Shown: in pieces, positions 28,389-37,148 of the stretch
How positions within the stretch are numbered: the stretch's first letter is position 1
Layout: each line of letters starts with the position of its first letter
Source of the DNA: Streptomyces capitiformicae
GTDB lineage: Bacteria > Actinomycetota > Actinomycetes > Streptomycetales > Streptomycetaceae
Assembly: GCF_002214185.1 (NCBI RefSeq)
Contig: NZ_CP022161.1
Coordinates: 10,547,486 to 10,611,485 of the forward strand
Reading direction: 5' to 3'
Length of the DNA stretch: 64,000 nt
Translations under genes and position numbers: made by a program
The notes under the pieces: generated by a model
The model's input: the letters and a program-made list of their open reading frames with translations, nothing else
Told to the model about the DNA's origin: nothing
The model's database searches: none

Positions 28389-29543
28389 ATGAGCGACACC
28401 CACATCAGCCAGCACTTCGAGACCCTCGCGATCCACGCCGGCAACACCGCGGATCCCCTCACCGGCGCGGTCGTCCCGCCGATCTACCAGGTCTCGACCT
28501 ACAAGCAGGACGGCGTAGGAGGCCTGCGCGGCGGCTACGAGTACAGCCGCAGCGCCAACCCCACGCGCACCGCGCTGGAGGAGAACCTCGCCGCCCTGGA
28601 GGGCGGCCGCCGCGGCCTCGCGTTCGCGTCCGGACTGGCGGCCGAGGACTGCCTGTTGCGTACGCTCCTCAGCCCCGGCGACCACGTGGTCATCCCCAAC
28701 GACGCGTACGGCGGCACGTTCCGCCTCTTCGCGAAGGTCGTCTCCCGCTGGGGCGTGGACTGGTCGGTGGCCGACACCAGCGACCCCATCGCCGTACGGG
28801 CCGCCCTCACCCCGAAGACCAAGGTCGTCTGGGTGGAGACCCCCTCCAACCCGCTGCTCGGCATCACCGACATCCCCGCCGTCGCCCAGGTCGCCCGCGA
28901 GGCCGGCGCGAAGCTGGTCGTCGACAACACCTTCGCCACGCCCTACCTCCAGCAGCCGCTCGCGCTCGGCGCGGACGCCGTCGTGCACTCGCTCACCAAG
29001 TACATGGGCGGCCACTCCGACGTCGTCGGCGGCGCCCTGATCGTCGGCGACCAGGAACTCGGTGAGGAGCTGGCGTACCACCAGAACGCGATGGGCGCCG
29101 TCGCCGGCCCCTTCGACTCCTGGCTCGTGCTGCGCGGCACGAAGACGCTCGCCGTCCGCATGGACCGCCACAGCGAGAACGCCACCAAGATCGCCGACAT
29201 GCTTTCCCGGCACCCGCGCGTGTCCCGCGTGCTGTACCCGGGCCTGCCCGACCACCCCGGCCACGAGGTCGCCGCCAAGCAGATGAAGGCGTTCGGCGGC
29301 ATGGTGTCGTTCCAGGTCACCGGCGGCGAGGAGGCGGCCGTCGCGGTCTGCGACCGGGCCAGGGTGTTCACCCTCGGTGAGTCCCTGGGCGGCGTCGAGT
29401 CCCTGATCGAGCACCCGGGCCGCATGACCCACGCCTCCGCGGCCGGCTCCGCCCTGGAGGTCCCCGCCGACCTCGTACGCCTCTCCGTCGGCATCGAGAA
29501 CGTGGACGACCTCCTGGAGGACCTCCAGCAGGCCCTGGGCTAG
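28389..29543 (+). CDS. metB: cystathionine gamma-synthase (PLP, Cys/Met metabolism family)
   Basis: A 384-residue fold-type I PLP enzyme. Family landmarks are in place: YxYSRSANPTR (phosphate-binding Tyr/Arg), SGLAAEDCLLRTLLSPGDHV, VWVETPSNPLL, VVDNTFATPYLQQP (Asp binding the pyridine N) and HSLTKYMGGHSDVVGG, where Lys forms the internal aldimine. The C-terminal LGESLGGVESLIEHPGRMTHAS and RLSVGIENVDDLLEDL are typical. It condenses O-acyl-homoserine with cysteine to cystathionine in methionine synthesis. Gamma-synthase and gamma-lyase cannot be separated reliably by eye, so a lyase is possible. Monocistronic, ending in a repeat-rich terminator region. Confidence 0.9.
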   Translation: MSDTHISQHFETLAIHAGNTADPLTGAVVPPIYQVSTYKQDGVGGLRGGYEYSRSANPTRTALEENLAALEGGRRGLAFASGLAAEDCLLRTLLSPGDHVVIPNDAYGGTFRLFAKVVSRWGVDWSVADTSDPIAVRAALTPKTKVVWVETPSNPLLGITDIPAVAQVAREAGAKLVVDNTFATPYLQQPLALGADAVVHSLTKYMGGHSDVVGGALIVGDQELGEELAYHQNAMGAVAGPFDSWLVLRGTKTLAVRMDRHSENATKIADMLSRHPRVSRVLYPGLPDHPGHEVAAKQMKAFGGMVSFQVTGGEEAAVAVCDRARVFTLGESLGGVESLIEHPGRMTHASAAGSALEVPADLVRLSVGIENVDDLLEDLQQALG

Positions 29544-29547
29544 GCCT

Positions 29548-29661
29548 CCCCGAAGGGGATGGCGCTTCCCGAAGGGGATGGCGCTTCCTCAAGGCGGACA
29601 GCGTTCCCCGAAGGGGATGGCGCTTCCTCAAGGGGACAGCGTTCCCCGAAGGGGCCGGCGT
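29548..29661. repeat. array of six imperfect 18-20 bp repeats between convergent genes
   Basis: Units alternate between forms like CCCCGAAGGGGATGGCGCTT and CTCAAGGGGACAGCGTTC. Each CCCCGAAGGGG is itself a small hairpin. The array fills the gap between the stop codons of the convergent metB and the small membrane-protein gene, so it may also terminate transcription. Confidence 0.8.
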
Positions 29662-29910
29662 TCACCAGCCCGTCAGCGGTGGAGTCGTCTCCAACGGCGG
29701 CTCCACCCAGGGGCGGGTCATCGTGGCCCACACGACGAACGCGATCACCGCGGCCAGCAGCACCAGCCACATCAGCTGCCTGGCCGCCGTCCGGCGCCGC
29801 AGCATACGGCCACCGCGCCGCATCGCGTCCGCGCACAGCTCGGGCGGCACCTGGACCGACCCGCGCTCCAGGATCTCCCGTACGGCCGTCTCCCGCCCCC
29901 GCCGATTCAC
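29662..29910 (-). CDS. small single-span membrane protein, possible partner of the sigma-like protein
   Basis: An 82-residue protein from GTG 29910. A basic N-terminus (VNRRGRETAVREILERGSV) and PPELCADAMRRGGRMLRRRTA precede one hydrophobic helix (LMWLVLLAAVIAFVVWATM) and a Pro/Thr-rich tail. Its GTG overlaps the TGA of the upstream sigma-factor-like gene, so the two are translationally coupled. A membrane tether or anti-sigma role is a guess from this position only. Confidence 0.65.
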   Translation of the reverse strand: MNRRGRETAVREILERGSVQVPPELCADAMRRGGRMLRRRTAARQLMWLVLLAAVIAFVVWATMTRPWVEPPLETTPPLTGW

Positions 29911-30380
29911 GACGGCGCCACCTCCACCACCTTGGGGACGGCCTTGCGCGGGGGATGCAGGACCGTCGCCATCGCCCGCAGACAGATCGCCCGTACGCGT
30001 TCGGCGGGCAGCCCGAGCAGTGCCGCCGTCTGCTCCTCGGCGACCCCCTCGTACAGCTGGAGGACGAGGACCAGTCGCTCCTGAGGGCTGAGCATGCCCA
30101 GGACGCCGCCCGGGGGAGGGCGGAACAGACCGTGCCGGTGCCACGCCCCGCGGGCGAAACGGACGGCCAGTTGCCGCCGGGTGCGGTCGTACGGATCCTC
30201 GCCGCGCAACCGGTCCCAGGTGGCGTAGGTGTTGGCGAGGGCGTGGGTCAGCAGCCGCCGCGCGTGCGGGTTGTCGTTCGGCGGCTCCGCTGTGAGCAGG
30301 GTGGCGGTCTGCAGCAGCCGCCCCGCCGCACCCGCCACGAACGCCTCGAACTCCCGTGCCCTGCGGGCGCCTTGGGCCAT
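29907..30380 (-). CDS. sigma-70 region 2/4-like protein
   Basis: A 157-residue protein from ATG 30380 (MAQGARRAREFEAFVAGAAG). The N-terminal helical part resembles a degenerate sigma region 2 (LTHALANTYATWDRLRGEDP, RQLAVRFARGAW). The C-terminal part is a clear region 4 helix-turn-helix: LSPQERLVLVLQLYEGVAEEQTAALLGLPAERVRAICLRAM. This is the layout of SigE-family/ECF-like factors found in actinomycetes. It is followed by an overlapping membrane-protein gene. The region 2 is weak, so it may act as a regulator rather than a true sigma factor. Confidence 0.7.
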   Translation of the reverse strand: MAQGARRAREFEAFVAGAAGRLLQTATLLTAEPPNDNPHARRLLTHALANTYATWDRLRGEDPYDRTRRQLAVRFARGAWHRHGLFRPPPGGVLGMLSPQERLVLVLQLYEGVAEEQTAALLGLPAERVRAICLRAMATVLHPPRKAVPKVVEVAPS

Positions 30381-30482
30381 GCGTCGTTCTCGCACCGCGC
30401 CTCCCGCCCGAGACGGAATCCTGAGGGAAACACCCAGTCTCATATGAGGCCAGAAGCGGGTGCGCGGTCAAGAGCCGGGCAG

Positions 30483-30547
30483 CACACGCGTACGCGCATA
30501 CGCGTGTGCCCGTACGGGGCGGCACGCGCGCGCGTACACGCGCGTAC
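30483..30547. repeat. alternating purine-pyrimidine CG/TA-rich tract
   Basis: This lies in the 184-base gap between two minus-strand genes. CACACGCGTACGCG CATACGCGTGTG (30483-30508) is an almost perfect 26 bp palindrome. It is followed by GCACGCGCGCGCGTACACGC and related sequence. Long alternating purine-pyrimidine runs like this can adopt Z-DNA or cruciform structure. Confidence 0.6.
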
Positions 30548-30564
30548 CCGTGCGACCGCGCGGC

Positions 30565-31077
30565 TCAGGACGGCGTCGGCGCCTCCGGGGCAGCCGCCAT
30601 GCGCGCCGAGAGCGCGGTGTTGAAGCGGGTCAGGAGGGAGCAGAACGCCTCGCGCTCCTCGGGGGCCCAGTCCTGCGTCAGCTCGGCCATCAACTGGCGC
30701 CTGGAGGAACGTACCTCCTCAAGGCGGGAGAGCCCGCGCGGGGAGAGCTGCAGCACCACAGCGCGGCCGTCCTCCGGGTGCGAGGTGCGCTTGACGAGAC
30801 CGGTGTCCACGAGCGGCGCCACCTGGCGGGTGACCGTCGACGAGTCGATCCCCATGCTCGCCGCGAGCGCCTTGACGCCCATCGGGCCTTCTTTGTCGAG
30901 GCGGTTGAGCAGCAGGTACGCGGCGCGGTCCATGGAGTTGCGCACCTGCCCGACGCCGCCGAGCCGGGTCTGTTCGGCACGACGCGCGAACACCGCGACC
31001 TCGTGCTGCAGCGTGTCGAGAAGACCGGTGTCACCGACGGTCGTCATGTCCATCGACATTTCAGGTGTTGTGGGCAT
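30565..31077 (-). CDS. MarR family transcriptional regulator
   Basis: A 170-residue winged-helix regulator. The dimerising N-terminal helices are followed by the HTH GPMGVKALAASMGIDSSTVTRQVAPLVDTGLV. The wing RTSHPEDGRAVVLQLSPRG carries the conserved Asp-Gly-Arg of the MarR wing tip. C-terminal helices end APEAPTPS. It is transcribed divergently from threonine dehydratase across about 145 bases, which is where its own operator would be expected. ATG 31077 was chosen over an upstream TTG; later ATGs at 31056 and 31047 are also possible. Confidence 0.85.
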   Translation of the reverse strand: MPTTPEMSMDMTTVGDTGLLDTLQHEVAVFARRAEQTRLGGVGQVRNSMDRAAYLLLNRLDKEGPMGVKALAASMGIDSSTVTRQVAPLVDTGLVKRTSHPEDGRAVVLQLSPRGLSRLEEVRSSRRQLMAELTQDWAPEEREAFCSLLTRFNTALSARMAAAPEAPTPS

Positions 31078-31222
31078 GGCCAAAGGCTCAATTCATGCGT
31101 GGGGCGCTGGGTTGGGGGACAGAGTACGCGGACCGACCGCAGGCTGTACCGGCGCCGCTGAAACCCGTCCCGGGGGTTGGTCACAACCGCGCCACCCCGC
31201 TGTGAACTGCGAGACTGGTGTC

Positions 31223-32452
31223 ATGAGCTACAGCACGGCTGACTCCTTGCCGCGGGTGACGCTCGACGATGTGCGAGGCGCCCAGAAGATGCTCACGGGC
31301 ATCTCACGTGTCACCGCGATGGAGGGCAGCAGGCACCTGTCGCAGCTCGTCGGCGCGCCGGTGCACTTCAAGTGCGAGAACCTCCAGCGGACGGGCTCCT
31401 TCAAGCTGCGCGGCGCATACGTGCGCATCGCGGGCCTGCTGCCCGAGCAGCGTGCCGCCGGGGTCGTCGCCGCGAGCGCCGGCAACCACGCCCAGGGCGT
31501 CGCCCTCGCCTCCTCGCTGCTCGGCGTGCGCTCCACGGTCTTCATGCCGAAGGGCGCCCCTCTGCCGAAGATCAGCGCCACCGACGAGTACGGCGCCGAA
31601 GTGCGCCTGCACGGCACGGTGGTCGACGAGACGCTGGCCGCCGCCCAGGAGTACGCGGCCGAGACGGGCGCGGTGTTCATCCACCCCTTCGACCACCACG
31701 ACATCATCGCGGGCCAGGGCACGGTGGGCCTGGAGATCCTGGAGCAGTGCCCCGAGGTGCGCACGATCGTCGTCGGCATCGGCGGCGGCGGACTCGCCGC
31801 GGGTATCGCGGTCGCGGTGAAGTCGCTCCGCCCGGACGTCCGGATCATCGGCGTCCAGGCGGAGGGCGCGGCAGCCTACCCGCCCTCGCTCGCGGCCGGG
31901 ACGCCCGTGGCCGTCGCGAACCCGGCCACGATGGCCGACGGCATCAAGGTCGGCCGTCCCGGTGACGTGCCGTTCGAGATCATCGCCGAACTGGTCGACG
32001 AGGTCCGCACGGTCTCGGAGTACAACCTCTCCAGCGCCCTGCTGCTCTGCCTGGAGCGGGCCAAGCTGGTCGTGGAGCCGGCCGGCGCCAGCCCCGTCGC
32101 GGCCCTGCTGCGCGAGCCGCGCTCCTTCGAGGGCCCGGTCGTCGCGGTGCTCTCCGGCGGCAATGTCGACCCGCTGCTGATGCAGCGCGTCCTGCGCCAC
32201 GGCATGGCCGCCGGTGGCCGCTACCTGCAGGTTCGCCTCCGCCTCACCGACCGCCCCGGCGCCCTCGCGACGCTGCTGGGGGTGTTGTCAGTGGTCGACG
32301 CTAATGTCCTCGACGTGAGCCATGTCCGGACCGATCCCCGGCTCGGGCTCACGGAGGTGGAGGTCGAGCTGCACCTGGAGACGAGGGGTCCGGAGCACTG
32401 CGCCGAGGTCGGTCTCGCACTCCGCGAGGCGGGTTACACGGTCATCGACTGA
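31223..32452 (+). CDS. ilvA: threonine dehydratase (ammonia-lyase), catabolic/biosynthetic type with ACT-like tail
   Basis: A 409-residue PLP enzyme converting threonine to 2-oxobutanoate for isoleucine synthesis. ENLQRTGSFKLRGAY holds the PLP Lys (SFKLRGA). SAGNHAQGVA, the glycine loop VGIGGGGLAAG and the C-terminal VLSGGNVDP complete the cofactor pocket. From about residue 330 a regulatory ACT-like domain follows (LQVRLRLTDRPGALATLLGVL ... NVLDVSHVRTDP). The single ACT domain is typical of actinobacterial IlvA/TdcB-like enzymes. The much longer frame from 30506 is antisense to the MarR gene and was rejected; ATG 31223 starts at the conserved LDDVRGAQKML region. Confidence 0.92.
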   Translation: MSYSTADSLPRVTLDDVRGAQKMLTGISRVTAMEGSRHLSQLVGAPVHFKCENLQRTGSFKLRGAYVRIAGLLPEQRAAGVVAASAGNHAQGVALASSLLGVRSTVFMPKGAPLPKISATDEYGAEVRLHGTVVDETLAAAQEYAAETGAVFIHPFDHHDIIAGQGTVGLEILEQCPEVRTIVVGIGGGGLAAGIAVAVKSLRPDVRIIGVQAEGAAAYPPSLAAGTPVAVANPATMADGIKVGRPGDVPFEIIAELVDEVRTVSEYNLSSALLLCLERAKLVVEPAGASPVAALLREPRSFEGPVVAVLSGGNVDPLLMQRVLRHGMAAGGRYLQVRLRLTDRPGALATLLGVLSVVDANVLDVSHVRTDPRLGLTEVEVELHLETRGPEHCAEVGLALREAGYTVID

Positions 32453-32525
32453 ACCGCGCCAGGAGCCCATCGAACCAGGTCAGAGCCCCGTTCTCACTCG
32501 ATCGGGGGGTACTCGGCCAATTCCA

Positions 32526-32554
32526 TTGAGAGACGCGATACATCGCGTTATGGT
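32526..32554 (+). promoter_or_regulatory. drrAB-type promoter with an operator filling its spacer
   Basis: TTGAGA (32526-32531) and TATGGT (32549-32554) are separated by exactly 17 bp. The spacer is occupied by ACGCGATACATCGCGT (32533-32548), a palindrome with perfect 7 bp arms. A repressor bound there would block RNA polymerase. The ABC transporter ATG lies about 105 bases downstream. Confidence 0.75.
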
Positions 32555-32659
32555 GTGTCGTGTGGCTGCTCGACGGTGTGGCTCGCGCCGCCCGTCAGGT
32601 GGAGCAAAAAGTACAAACACAGGCTTTGCGAAGGAACCCCGACGACGTGGAGAAATCAC

Positions 32660-33640
32660 ATGCCAGGCGCTATTTATGCCGAAGGCCTGGTGAAGACCTT
32701 CGGTGACGTAAGGGCTCTGGACGGTGTCGACCTCGATGTACCCGAGGGCACCGTCCTGGGGCTGCTCGGGCCGAACGGCGCGGGCAAGACGACCGCCGTC
32801 CGATGCCTCACGACCCTCCTGCGGCCCGACCGCGGCAAAGCCGTCGTCGCGGGCATCGACGTACTCAAGCATCCCGACGCCGTACGCCGCTCCGTGGGCC
32901 TCTCCGGCCAGTTCGCCGCGGTGGACGAGTATCTGACGGGCCGTGAGAACCTGCAGATGGTCGGCCAGCTCTACCAGATGCGGGCCAAGGACGCGAAGGT
33001 GCGCGCGGGTGAACTGCTGGAGCAGTTCAACCTCACCGACGCCGCCGACCGCACCGCCAAGACCTACTCCGGCGGTATGCGCCGCCGACTCGACCTGGCT
33101 GCCGCGCTGGTGGTCTCACCGCCGGTGATGTTCATGGACGAGCCGACCACCGGACTCGACCCGCGCAACCGCCAGATGCTGTGGGACGTCATCAAGCGAC
33201 TCGTCTCCGGCGGTACGACCCTGCTGCTCACCACCCAGTACCTCGAAGAGGCCGACAACCTGGCGCACGACATCGCCGTGGTCGACCACGGCCGTGTCAT
33301 CGCCCGCGGCACCTCCGACCAACTCAAGGCCCGCACCGGCGGCGAGCGCGTCGAGGTCGTCGTGCATGAGCGCGAGCAGATAGCGCCCGCGAGAGAGGTG
33401 CTGGCGGGCTTCGGCAAGGGCGAGACCACCGTCGAGGAGCACACACGCAAGCTCACCGTGCCCGTGACCGGCGGCGCCAAGCTCCTCGCCGAAGTCATCC
33501 GAGAGCTGGACCTCCGCGGCATCGAGATCGACGACATCGGCCTGCGCCGCCCCACCCTGGACGACGTGTTCCTCTCCCTCACGGGACACATCGCCGAGGT
33601 CAAGGACGAAGCCGAGGAGAACGGCGAGGTTGTCAAATGA
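32660..33640 (+). CDS. DrrA-type drug-export ABC ATPase
   Basis: A 326-residue ATPase: Walker A GPNGAGKTT, Q-loop LSGQFAAVDEYLTGRENL, signature YSGGMRRRLDLAA, Walker B PVMFMDEPTTGLDPRNR and switch TTQYLEEAD. The GMRRRLDLA signature with the C-terminal extension (LRRPTLDDVFLSLTGH, about residues 285-305) is characteristic of the DrrA (daunorubicin exporter) subfamily. ATG 32660 follows GGAGAAATCAC. It overlaps the permease gene by 4 bases. The substrate is unknown and no antibiotic cluster is adjacent. Confidence 0.92.
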   Translation: MPGAIYAEGLVKTFGDVRALDGVDLDVPEGTVLGLLGPNGAGKTTAVRCLTTLLRPDRGKAVVAGIDVLKHPDAVRRSVGLSGQFAAVDEYLTGRENLQMVGQLYQMRAKDAKVRAGELLEQFNLTDAADRTAKTYSGGMRRRLDLAAALVVSPPVMFMDEPTTGLDPRNRQMLWDVIKRLVSGGTTLLLTTQYLEEADNLAHDIAVVDHGRVIARGTSDQLKARTGGERVEVVVHEREQIAPAREVLAGFGKGETTVEEHTRKLTVPVTGGAKLLAEVIRELDLRGIEIDDIGLRRPTLDDVFLSLTGHIAEVKDEAEENGEVVK

Positions 33641-34482
33641 GCGCTGTCACCGACGCCGTGCGGGTCGCGCCGCCCGGCAATCCGATCACTCAGTCCATCC
33701 GGGACTCACTGGTCGTCGCAAAACGGAACTTGATCCGTATGTCTCGAATTCCAGAAATGGTCATCTTCGGGCTTATTCAACCCATCATGTTCGTGGTGCT
33801 GTTCACCTATGTGTTCGGCGGCTCCATGAACATCGGCGGCACCACCGACCCGGATGTCTACACCGAGTTCCTGATGGCCGGCATCTTCGCGCAGACCGTC
33901 ACCTTCGCCACCGCCGGAGCGGGCGCCGGTATCGCCGACGACATGCACAAGGGGCTGATAGACCGCTTCCGGTCGCTGCCCATGGCGCGCGGGGCCGTCC
34001 TGACCGGACGGACGCTCGCGGACCTGGTCCAGACGGCGCTCACCCTCGCCGTCCTGGCCTTGGTCGCCCTACTCGTCGGCTGGCGCACCCACACCGGCAT
34101 CGGCGAGGTGCTCGGCGCCTTCGGGCTGCTGCTCCTGCTCGGATACGCGTTCACCTGGGTCGGCGCACTCATCGGCCTCTCCGTGCGCACCCCCGAGGCG
34201 GCCACCTCCGGTGGACTGATCTGGCTCTTCCCCGTCACCTTCATCTCGAACGCGTTCGTGGACTCCAGCAGGATGACGCCCTGGCTGCAGCACGTCGCCG
34301 ACTGGAACCCGTTCAGCGCCACAGTCCAGGCCTGCCGCGAGCTGTTCGGCAACCCGGGAGTGTCACCGTCAGACGCCTGGCCCATGCAGCATCCGGTATG
34401 GGCTTCCCTGATCTACTCGATTCTCATCATCGTCATATTCCGGACCCTGGCGGTACGGAAGTACCGCTCGGCGGCGGGGTGA
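33637..34482 (+). CDS. DrrB-type ABC-2 permease
   Basis: A 281-residue ABC-2 permease with six hydrophobic segments (MVIFGLIQPIMFVVLFTYVFGG, VLTGRTLADLVQTALTLAVLALVALLVG, FGLLLLLGYAFTWVGALIGL, GGLIWLFPVTFISNAFVDSS). The motif MADDMHKGLIDRFRSLPMARGAVL-like region (IADDMHKGLIDRFRSLPM) is the conserved cytoplasmic EAA-like loop of DrrB proteins. The ATGA overlap with the ATPase gene indicates translational coupling. Its last codons fall in a 35 bp direct repeat. Confidence 0.9.
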   Translation: MSAVTDAVRVAPPGNPITQSIRDSLVVAKRNLIRMSRIPEMVIFGLIQPIMFVVLFTYVFGGSMNIGGTTDPDVYTEFLMAGIFAQTVTFATAGAGAGIADDMHKGLIDRFRSLPMARGAVLTGRTLADLVQTALTLAVLALVALLVGWRTHTGIGEVLGAFGLLLLLGYAFTWVGALIGLSVRTPEAATSGGLIWLFPVTFISNAFVDSSRMTPWLQHVADWNPFSATVQACRELFGNPGVSPSDAWPMQHPVWASLIYSILIIVIFRTLAVRKYRSAAG

Positions 34483-34557
34483 GCGGTGACTGGCGGCCGG
34501 TATGAGCCGCGATCCGGCGGACGGGGTGAGCGGTGACTGGCGGCCGGTATGAGCCGC
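34476..34557 (+). repeat. 35 bp direct repeat at the end of the permease gene
   Basis: Two identical 35 bp copies (34476-34510 and 34523-34557) are 12 bases apart. The first contains the permease stop codon, the second lies at the edge of the AbfB relic. This looks like the scar of a deletion or duplication. Confidence 0.85.
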
Positions 34558-34669
34558 CGAGTCGTACAACTTCCCCGGCCGGTACATCCGGCACTACAAC
34601 CACCTGCTCTACACCCAGCCGGTGACCACCACCGTCGGCCAGCAGGACGCCACCTTCTACAAGGAGTAG
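34557..34669 (+). pseudogene. AbfB (CBM42) arabinose-binding domain relic
   Basis: The frame SYNFPGRYIRHYNHLLYTQP followed by VTTTVGQQDATFYKE and a stop matches one repeat of the AbfB/CBM42 domain ('RSYNFPxRYIRHxNxLxRLxxV...DATF'), the arabinose-binding module of GH54/GH62 and related secreted enzymes. Only about 37 residues remain, with no start codon. It sits directly behind the 35 bp repeat and fits the arabinan theme of the right-hand part of the window. Confidence 0.7.
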
Positions 34670-34751
34670 GACCGGCCGGACGCACCGATCGGGTTTCCGC
34701 GAGGGACCGGAACCGGGCCGGGCGACCGGGTTGAGCGAAGAGCTATGTGAT

Positions 34752-34801
34752 CAGTGAGCCATCGGCGCGTCACCTCAGGGCGGCGCGCGGGTGGCTCACT
34801 G
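34752..34801. terminator. stem-loop downstream of the drrAB/AbfB region
   Basis: Perfect 10 bp arms (CAGTGAGCCA and its complement) enclose a 30-base GC-rich loop. It probably acts as a terminator for plus-strand transcription. Confidence 0.5.
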
Positions 34802-35277
34802 TCATGCCTGCCGTTCAGGCCGGCGTACGTCGTGTTGCGGCAGGGGAGCCGTGAGACGGAGTCCCGTGTGGATCTGTGATGCGGTACAGCAGCGAAGTAC
34901 AGCAACCGCAGCGACCGACACCGGCCCTTAGGGCTTTCCCGGCAGCCTGCATCACCTTCAATGACCGATCTCTGTAGAGCTACGGACAAGAAGGCATCCG
35001 TGCCCCATCCGTGTCCGATCCAGCCGGAAACCACGGGGAACCACGGCGCCGAGCGGGCAGCGCGCAGCCTAGATCTCCCGGTGGAGCAGGCAGCGGTGTA
35101 TGGCCGAACAGGGTGGCTCGCAGGCAGTCGAGGGTGGCTTCAGCGTCTGAAGGCAGAAGAATCCGCGGCCGGTCGAGGAGACGTCGCTGGTCAGGGCAAC
35201 CCATATACACGACCGGCCGCGGAGTAGCGGGAGCGTCAGCCCAAGAGGGCATCGGCTCGGAGGGCGTCAGCCCGAGC
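34802..35277. other. no recognisable gene
   Basis: About 475 bases between the stem-loop and the PEPCK terminator. A short plus-strand frame at 34961-35227 has no recognisable motif, ribosome binding site or clear codon bias. Nothing else is visible. Confidence 0.45.
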
Positions 35278-35302
35278 GGGTGTCCCCCAGCGGGGGACAC
35301 CC
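35278..35302 (-). terminator. stem-loop terminator of pckG
   Basis: Perfect 11 bp stem (GGGTGTCCCCC with complement), loop AGC, beginning 10 bases past the pckG stop on the minus strand. Confidence 0.85.
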
Positions 35303-35312
35303 TCGGAGGGCA

Positions 35313-37148
35313 TCAGCCCAGGCGTTCCACCAGCGCCCGGTACTCGTCCCACAGCTCCTTCGGCGTGTGGTCGCCGAAGGTGTTGAGGTGGTCCGGGACG
35401 AGGGAGGCCTCCTCGCGCCAGACCTCCTTGTCGACCGTCAGGAGGAAGTCGAGGTCGGACGCGGATAGTTCCAACCCCTCCGTGTCCAGGGCCTCGGCCG
35501 TCGGCAGGATGCCGATCGGGGTTTCGACCCCCTCCGCCTTGCCGTCCAGGCGGTCCACGATCCACTTCAGGACGCGGCTGTTCTCGCCGAAGCCCGGCCA
35601 GACGAACTTGCCCTCGTCGTTCTTGCGGAACCAGTTGACGTAGTAGATCTTGGGGAGTTTGGACTGGTCCTTGCCCTTGGCTACGTCGACCCAGTGGCCC
35701 ATGTAGTCGCCCATGTTGTAGCCGCAGAAGGGGAGCATGGCGAAGGGGTCGCGGCGCAACTCGCCTACCTTGCCTTCGGCCGCCGCTGTCTTCTCGCTCG
35801 CCACGTTCGCGCCCAGGAACACGCCGTGGTTCCAGTCGAAGGACTCCGTCACCAGCGGGACCGCGGTCGCGCGGCGACCGCCGAAGAGGATCGCCGAGAT
35901 CGGGACGCCCTTCGGGTCCTCCCATTCGGGGGCGATGATCGGGCACTGGGAAGCCGGCACCGTGAAGCGGGCGTTCGGGTGGGCGGCCGGGGTCTCGGAG
36001 GACGGGGTCCAGTCGTTGCCCTTCCAGTCGGTCAGGTGTGACGGGGTTTCCTGCGTCATCCCCTCCCACCAGATGTCACCGTCGTCCGTCAGCGCCACGT
36101 TTGTGAAGACCGAGTTGCCCCACAGCGTCTTCATCGCGTTGGCGTTGGTGTGCTCGCCGGTGCCGGGGGCGACGCCGAAGAAGCCGGCCTCGGGGTTGAT
36201 GGCGTAGAGGCGGCCGTCCTCGCCGAAGCGCATCCACGCGATGTCGTCGCCGATCGTCTCGACCGTCCAGCCCCGGACGGTCGGCTCCAGCATCGCCAGG
36301 TTTGTCTTGCCGCAGGCGGAGGGGAAGGCCGCCGCCACGTACTTCGACTCGCCCTGCGGGGGCGTCAGCTTGAGGATCAGCATGTGCTCGGCCAGCCAGC
36401 CCTCGTCGCGCGCCATCACGGACGCGATGCGCAGGGCGTAGCACTTCTTGCCGAGGAGTGCGTTGCCGCCGTATCCGGAGCCGTACGACCAGATCTCGCG
36501 GCTCTCGGGGAAGTGGGAGATGTACTTGGTGCTGTTGCAGGGCCAGGGGACGTCCGCCTCCCCTTCCGACAGCGGGGCGCCCAGGGAGTGGACGGCCTTG
36601 ACGAAGAAGCCCTCGGAGCCGAGCTCGTCGAGGACCGGCTGGCCCATGCGGGTCATCGTGCGCATCGACACGGCTACGTACGCGGAGTCCGTGATCTCTA
36701 CGCCGATCGCGGAGAGGGGAGAGCCGAGAGGGCCCATGCAGAAGGGGACGACGTACATCGTGCGGCCGCGCATCGCGCCGCGGAACAGGCCCCCTTCCCC
36801 TCCGGAGCCCTGGAAGACTTCCCGCATCTCGGCGGGGGCCTTCCAGTGGTTGGTCGGGCCGGCGTCCTCCTCCTTCTCCGAACAGATGAACGTACGGTCC
36901 TCGACCCGGGCGACATCGGTCGGGTCGGAGGCCGCGTAGTAGGAGTTCGGGCGTTTGATGGGGTCGAGCTTCCGGAAGGTGCCCTTCTCGACGAGCTCCT
37001 CGCACAGGCGCTCGTACTCGGCCTCGGATCCGTCACACCAGACCACGTTGTCCGGCTGCGTCAGTTCGGCGATCTCGTTCACCCATGCGACGAGTTCTCG
37101 GTGGGTGGTGGGGACGGTTGACGGGGGAGCCGCGATGTCGCGCGCCAC
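35313..37148 (-). CDS. pckG: phosphoenolpyruvate carboxykinase (GTP)
   Basis: A 611-residue GTP-type PEPCK converting oxaloacetate to PEP in gluconeogenesis. Visible motifs are [17 protein letters not shown], the kinase-1 P-loop [12 protein letters not shown], the kinase-2 metal site [21 protein letters not shown] and the guanine-binding stretch [14 protein letters not shown]. The length fits the GTP class. GTG 37148 has GGAG six bases upstream and starts [10 protein letters not shown]; a longer frame from 37235 lacks support. It is divergent from trhA and ends in a strong hairpin. No truncation is seen. Confidence 0.95.
   Translation of the reverse strand: MARDIAAPPSTVPTTHRELVAWVNEIAELTQPDNVVWCDGSEAEYERLCEELVEKGTFRKLDPIKRPNSYYAASDPTDVARVEDRTFICSEKEEDAGPTNHWKAPAEMREVFQGSGGEGGLFRGAMRGRTMYVVPFCMGPLGSPLSAIGVEITDSAYVAVSMRTMTRMGQPVLDELGSEGFFVKAVHSLGAPLSEGEADVPWPCNSTKYISHFPESREIWSYGSGYGGNALLGKKCYALRIASVMARDEGWLAEHMLILKLTPPQGESKYVAAAFPSACGKTNLAMLEPTVRGWTVETIGDDIAWMRFGEDGRLYAINPEAGFFGVAPGTGEHTNANAMKTLWGNSVFTNVALTDDGDIWWEGMTQETPSHLTDWKGNDWTPSSETPAAHPNARFTVPASQCPIIAPEWEDPKGVPISAILFGGRRATAVPLVTESFDWNHGVFLGANVASEKTAAAEGKVGELRRDPFAMLPFCGYNMGDYMGHWVDVAKGKDQSKLPKIYYVNWFRKNDEGKFVWPGFGENSRVLKWIVDRLDGKAEGVETPIGILPTAEALDTEGLELSASDLDFLLTVDKEVWREEASLVPDHLNTFGDHTPKELWDEYRALVERLG

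Noticed and set aside
29548..29661. CRISPR-like array
   Set aside because: Units are contiguous and imperfect with no unique spacers; it is a tandem or REP-type repeat.
30506..31222. Long N-terminal extension of threonine dehydratase from 30506
   Set aside because: Antisense to the MarR gene and without similarity; conserved start is at 31223.
34961..35227. Plus-strand frame between the exporter and pckG
   Set aside because: No motif, ribosome site or codon bias; treated as non-coding.
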